A stretch of DNA of 13,257 bases, from contig JBHHXR010000083.1 of the NCBI GenBank assembly GCA_046757205.1, forward strand, positions 1-13,257, written 5' to 3'. Below, in pieces: positions 13,110 to 13,257 of the stretch. Position 1 is the first letter of the stretch; each line of letters begins with the position of its first letter. This DNA is from JBHHXR01 sp046757205 (GTDB lineage Bacteria; Pseudomonadota; Alphaproteobacteria; Rhodobacterales; Rhodobacteraceae). A model generated the notes under the pieces. That model saw nothing but the letters and a program-made list of their open reading frames with translations. It had not been told where the DNA came from and did not search any database. Both the position numbers and the translations under genes were made by a program.

Positions 13110-13257
13110 TCACCGCGCGATGTGCAGGATGCCGGCGCGCTGCGGCTCGAACCGGAGCGTCACCGGCACCTCGACGCATGGCACCGGTACCGCACCGGTC
13201 AGCAGGAGCTTCCCGCGTGCAGGCTGCAGAAGGCGTGGCGGCGCCAACAGGGCGAGA
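13110..13257 (-). CDS. C-terminal end of an unrecognised gene, cut by the window edge
   Basis: On the minus strand a frame enters from the right edge and stops at 13110 (TGA), giving 48 visible residues ending 'VTLRFEPQRAGILHIAR'. The strand-like alternation in 'KLLLTGAVPVPCVEVPVTLRFEP' looks like real protein, and no competing frame here looks better. I cannot name the family. It converges on mscL across 99 bases that hold no clear terminator. Confidence 0.4.
   Translation of the reverse strand, partial: LALLAPPRLLQPARGKLLLTGAVPVPCVEVPVTLRFEPQRAGILHIAR

Overview
High-GC window from an alphaproteobacterium, most likely of the Hyphomicrobiales (Rhizobiales). This rests on gene order and protein style: an N-formylglutamate amidohydrolase and a DUF1244 gene diverge from pyk, which is followed by a small membrane protein, rpmI, rplT, pheS and pheT. 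No database search was run. Family names come from recognised motifs, and the taxonomic call is inference.

Layout. Positions 1-354 hold the cut-off end of a cadherin-like/CSPG repeat protein. Its reading frame loses the domain pattern at a dense GC-rich inverted-repeat cluster (346-415). A zinc-uptake binding protein, znuA, then reads leftward (448-1335) from a promoter with a Zur-like palindrome between its -35 and -10. DUF1244 (1415-1714) and the amidohydrolase (1692-2513) form an overlapping leftward pair. Rightward come pyk (2673-4118), a two-helix membrane protein (4175-4402), rpmI and rplT (bL35 and bL20), an intrinsic terminator, and pheS (5368-6450). pheT follows only at 7792-10221. 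Between pheS and pheT lie two leftward genes for short Flp-type prepilin-like proteins, each with its own terminator. The larger one (7122-7625) carries a 103-residue tail made only of Asp, Glu, Gly and His, encoded by tandem repeats.

To the right, a LysR-type regulator (10218-11135) converges on pheT with overlapping stop codons and has a perfect palindrome at its start. Two tandem paralogues of an ABM-fold small protein follow (11292-11561 and 11744-12013, 61 of 89 residues identical), then a YtoQ-family protein, the mechanosensitive channel mscL, and the C-terminal end of an unrecognised leftward gene cut by the window edge.

How it fits together. Most of the window is core housekeeping: glycolysis, large-subunit proteins, phenylalanyl-tRNA charging, zinc uptake and osmotic safety. 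The accessory part is the pheS-pheT gap. Its two prepilin-like proteins share a 14-residue leader ending in Gly, an acidic residue at +5 and Trp at +6. The Asp/Glu/His/Gly tail is the least ordinary object in the window: by its composition it should be a highly charged, disordered, possibly metal-binding segment attached to a membrane or pilus anchor.
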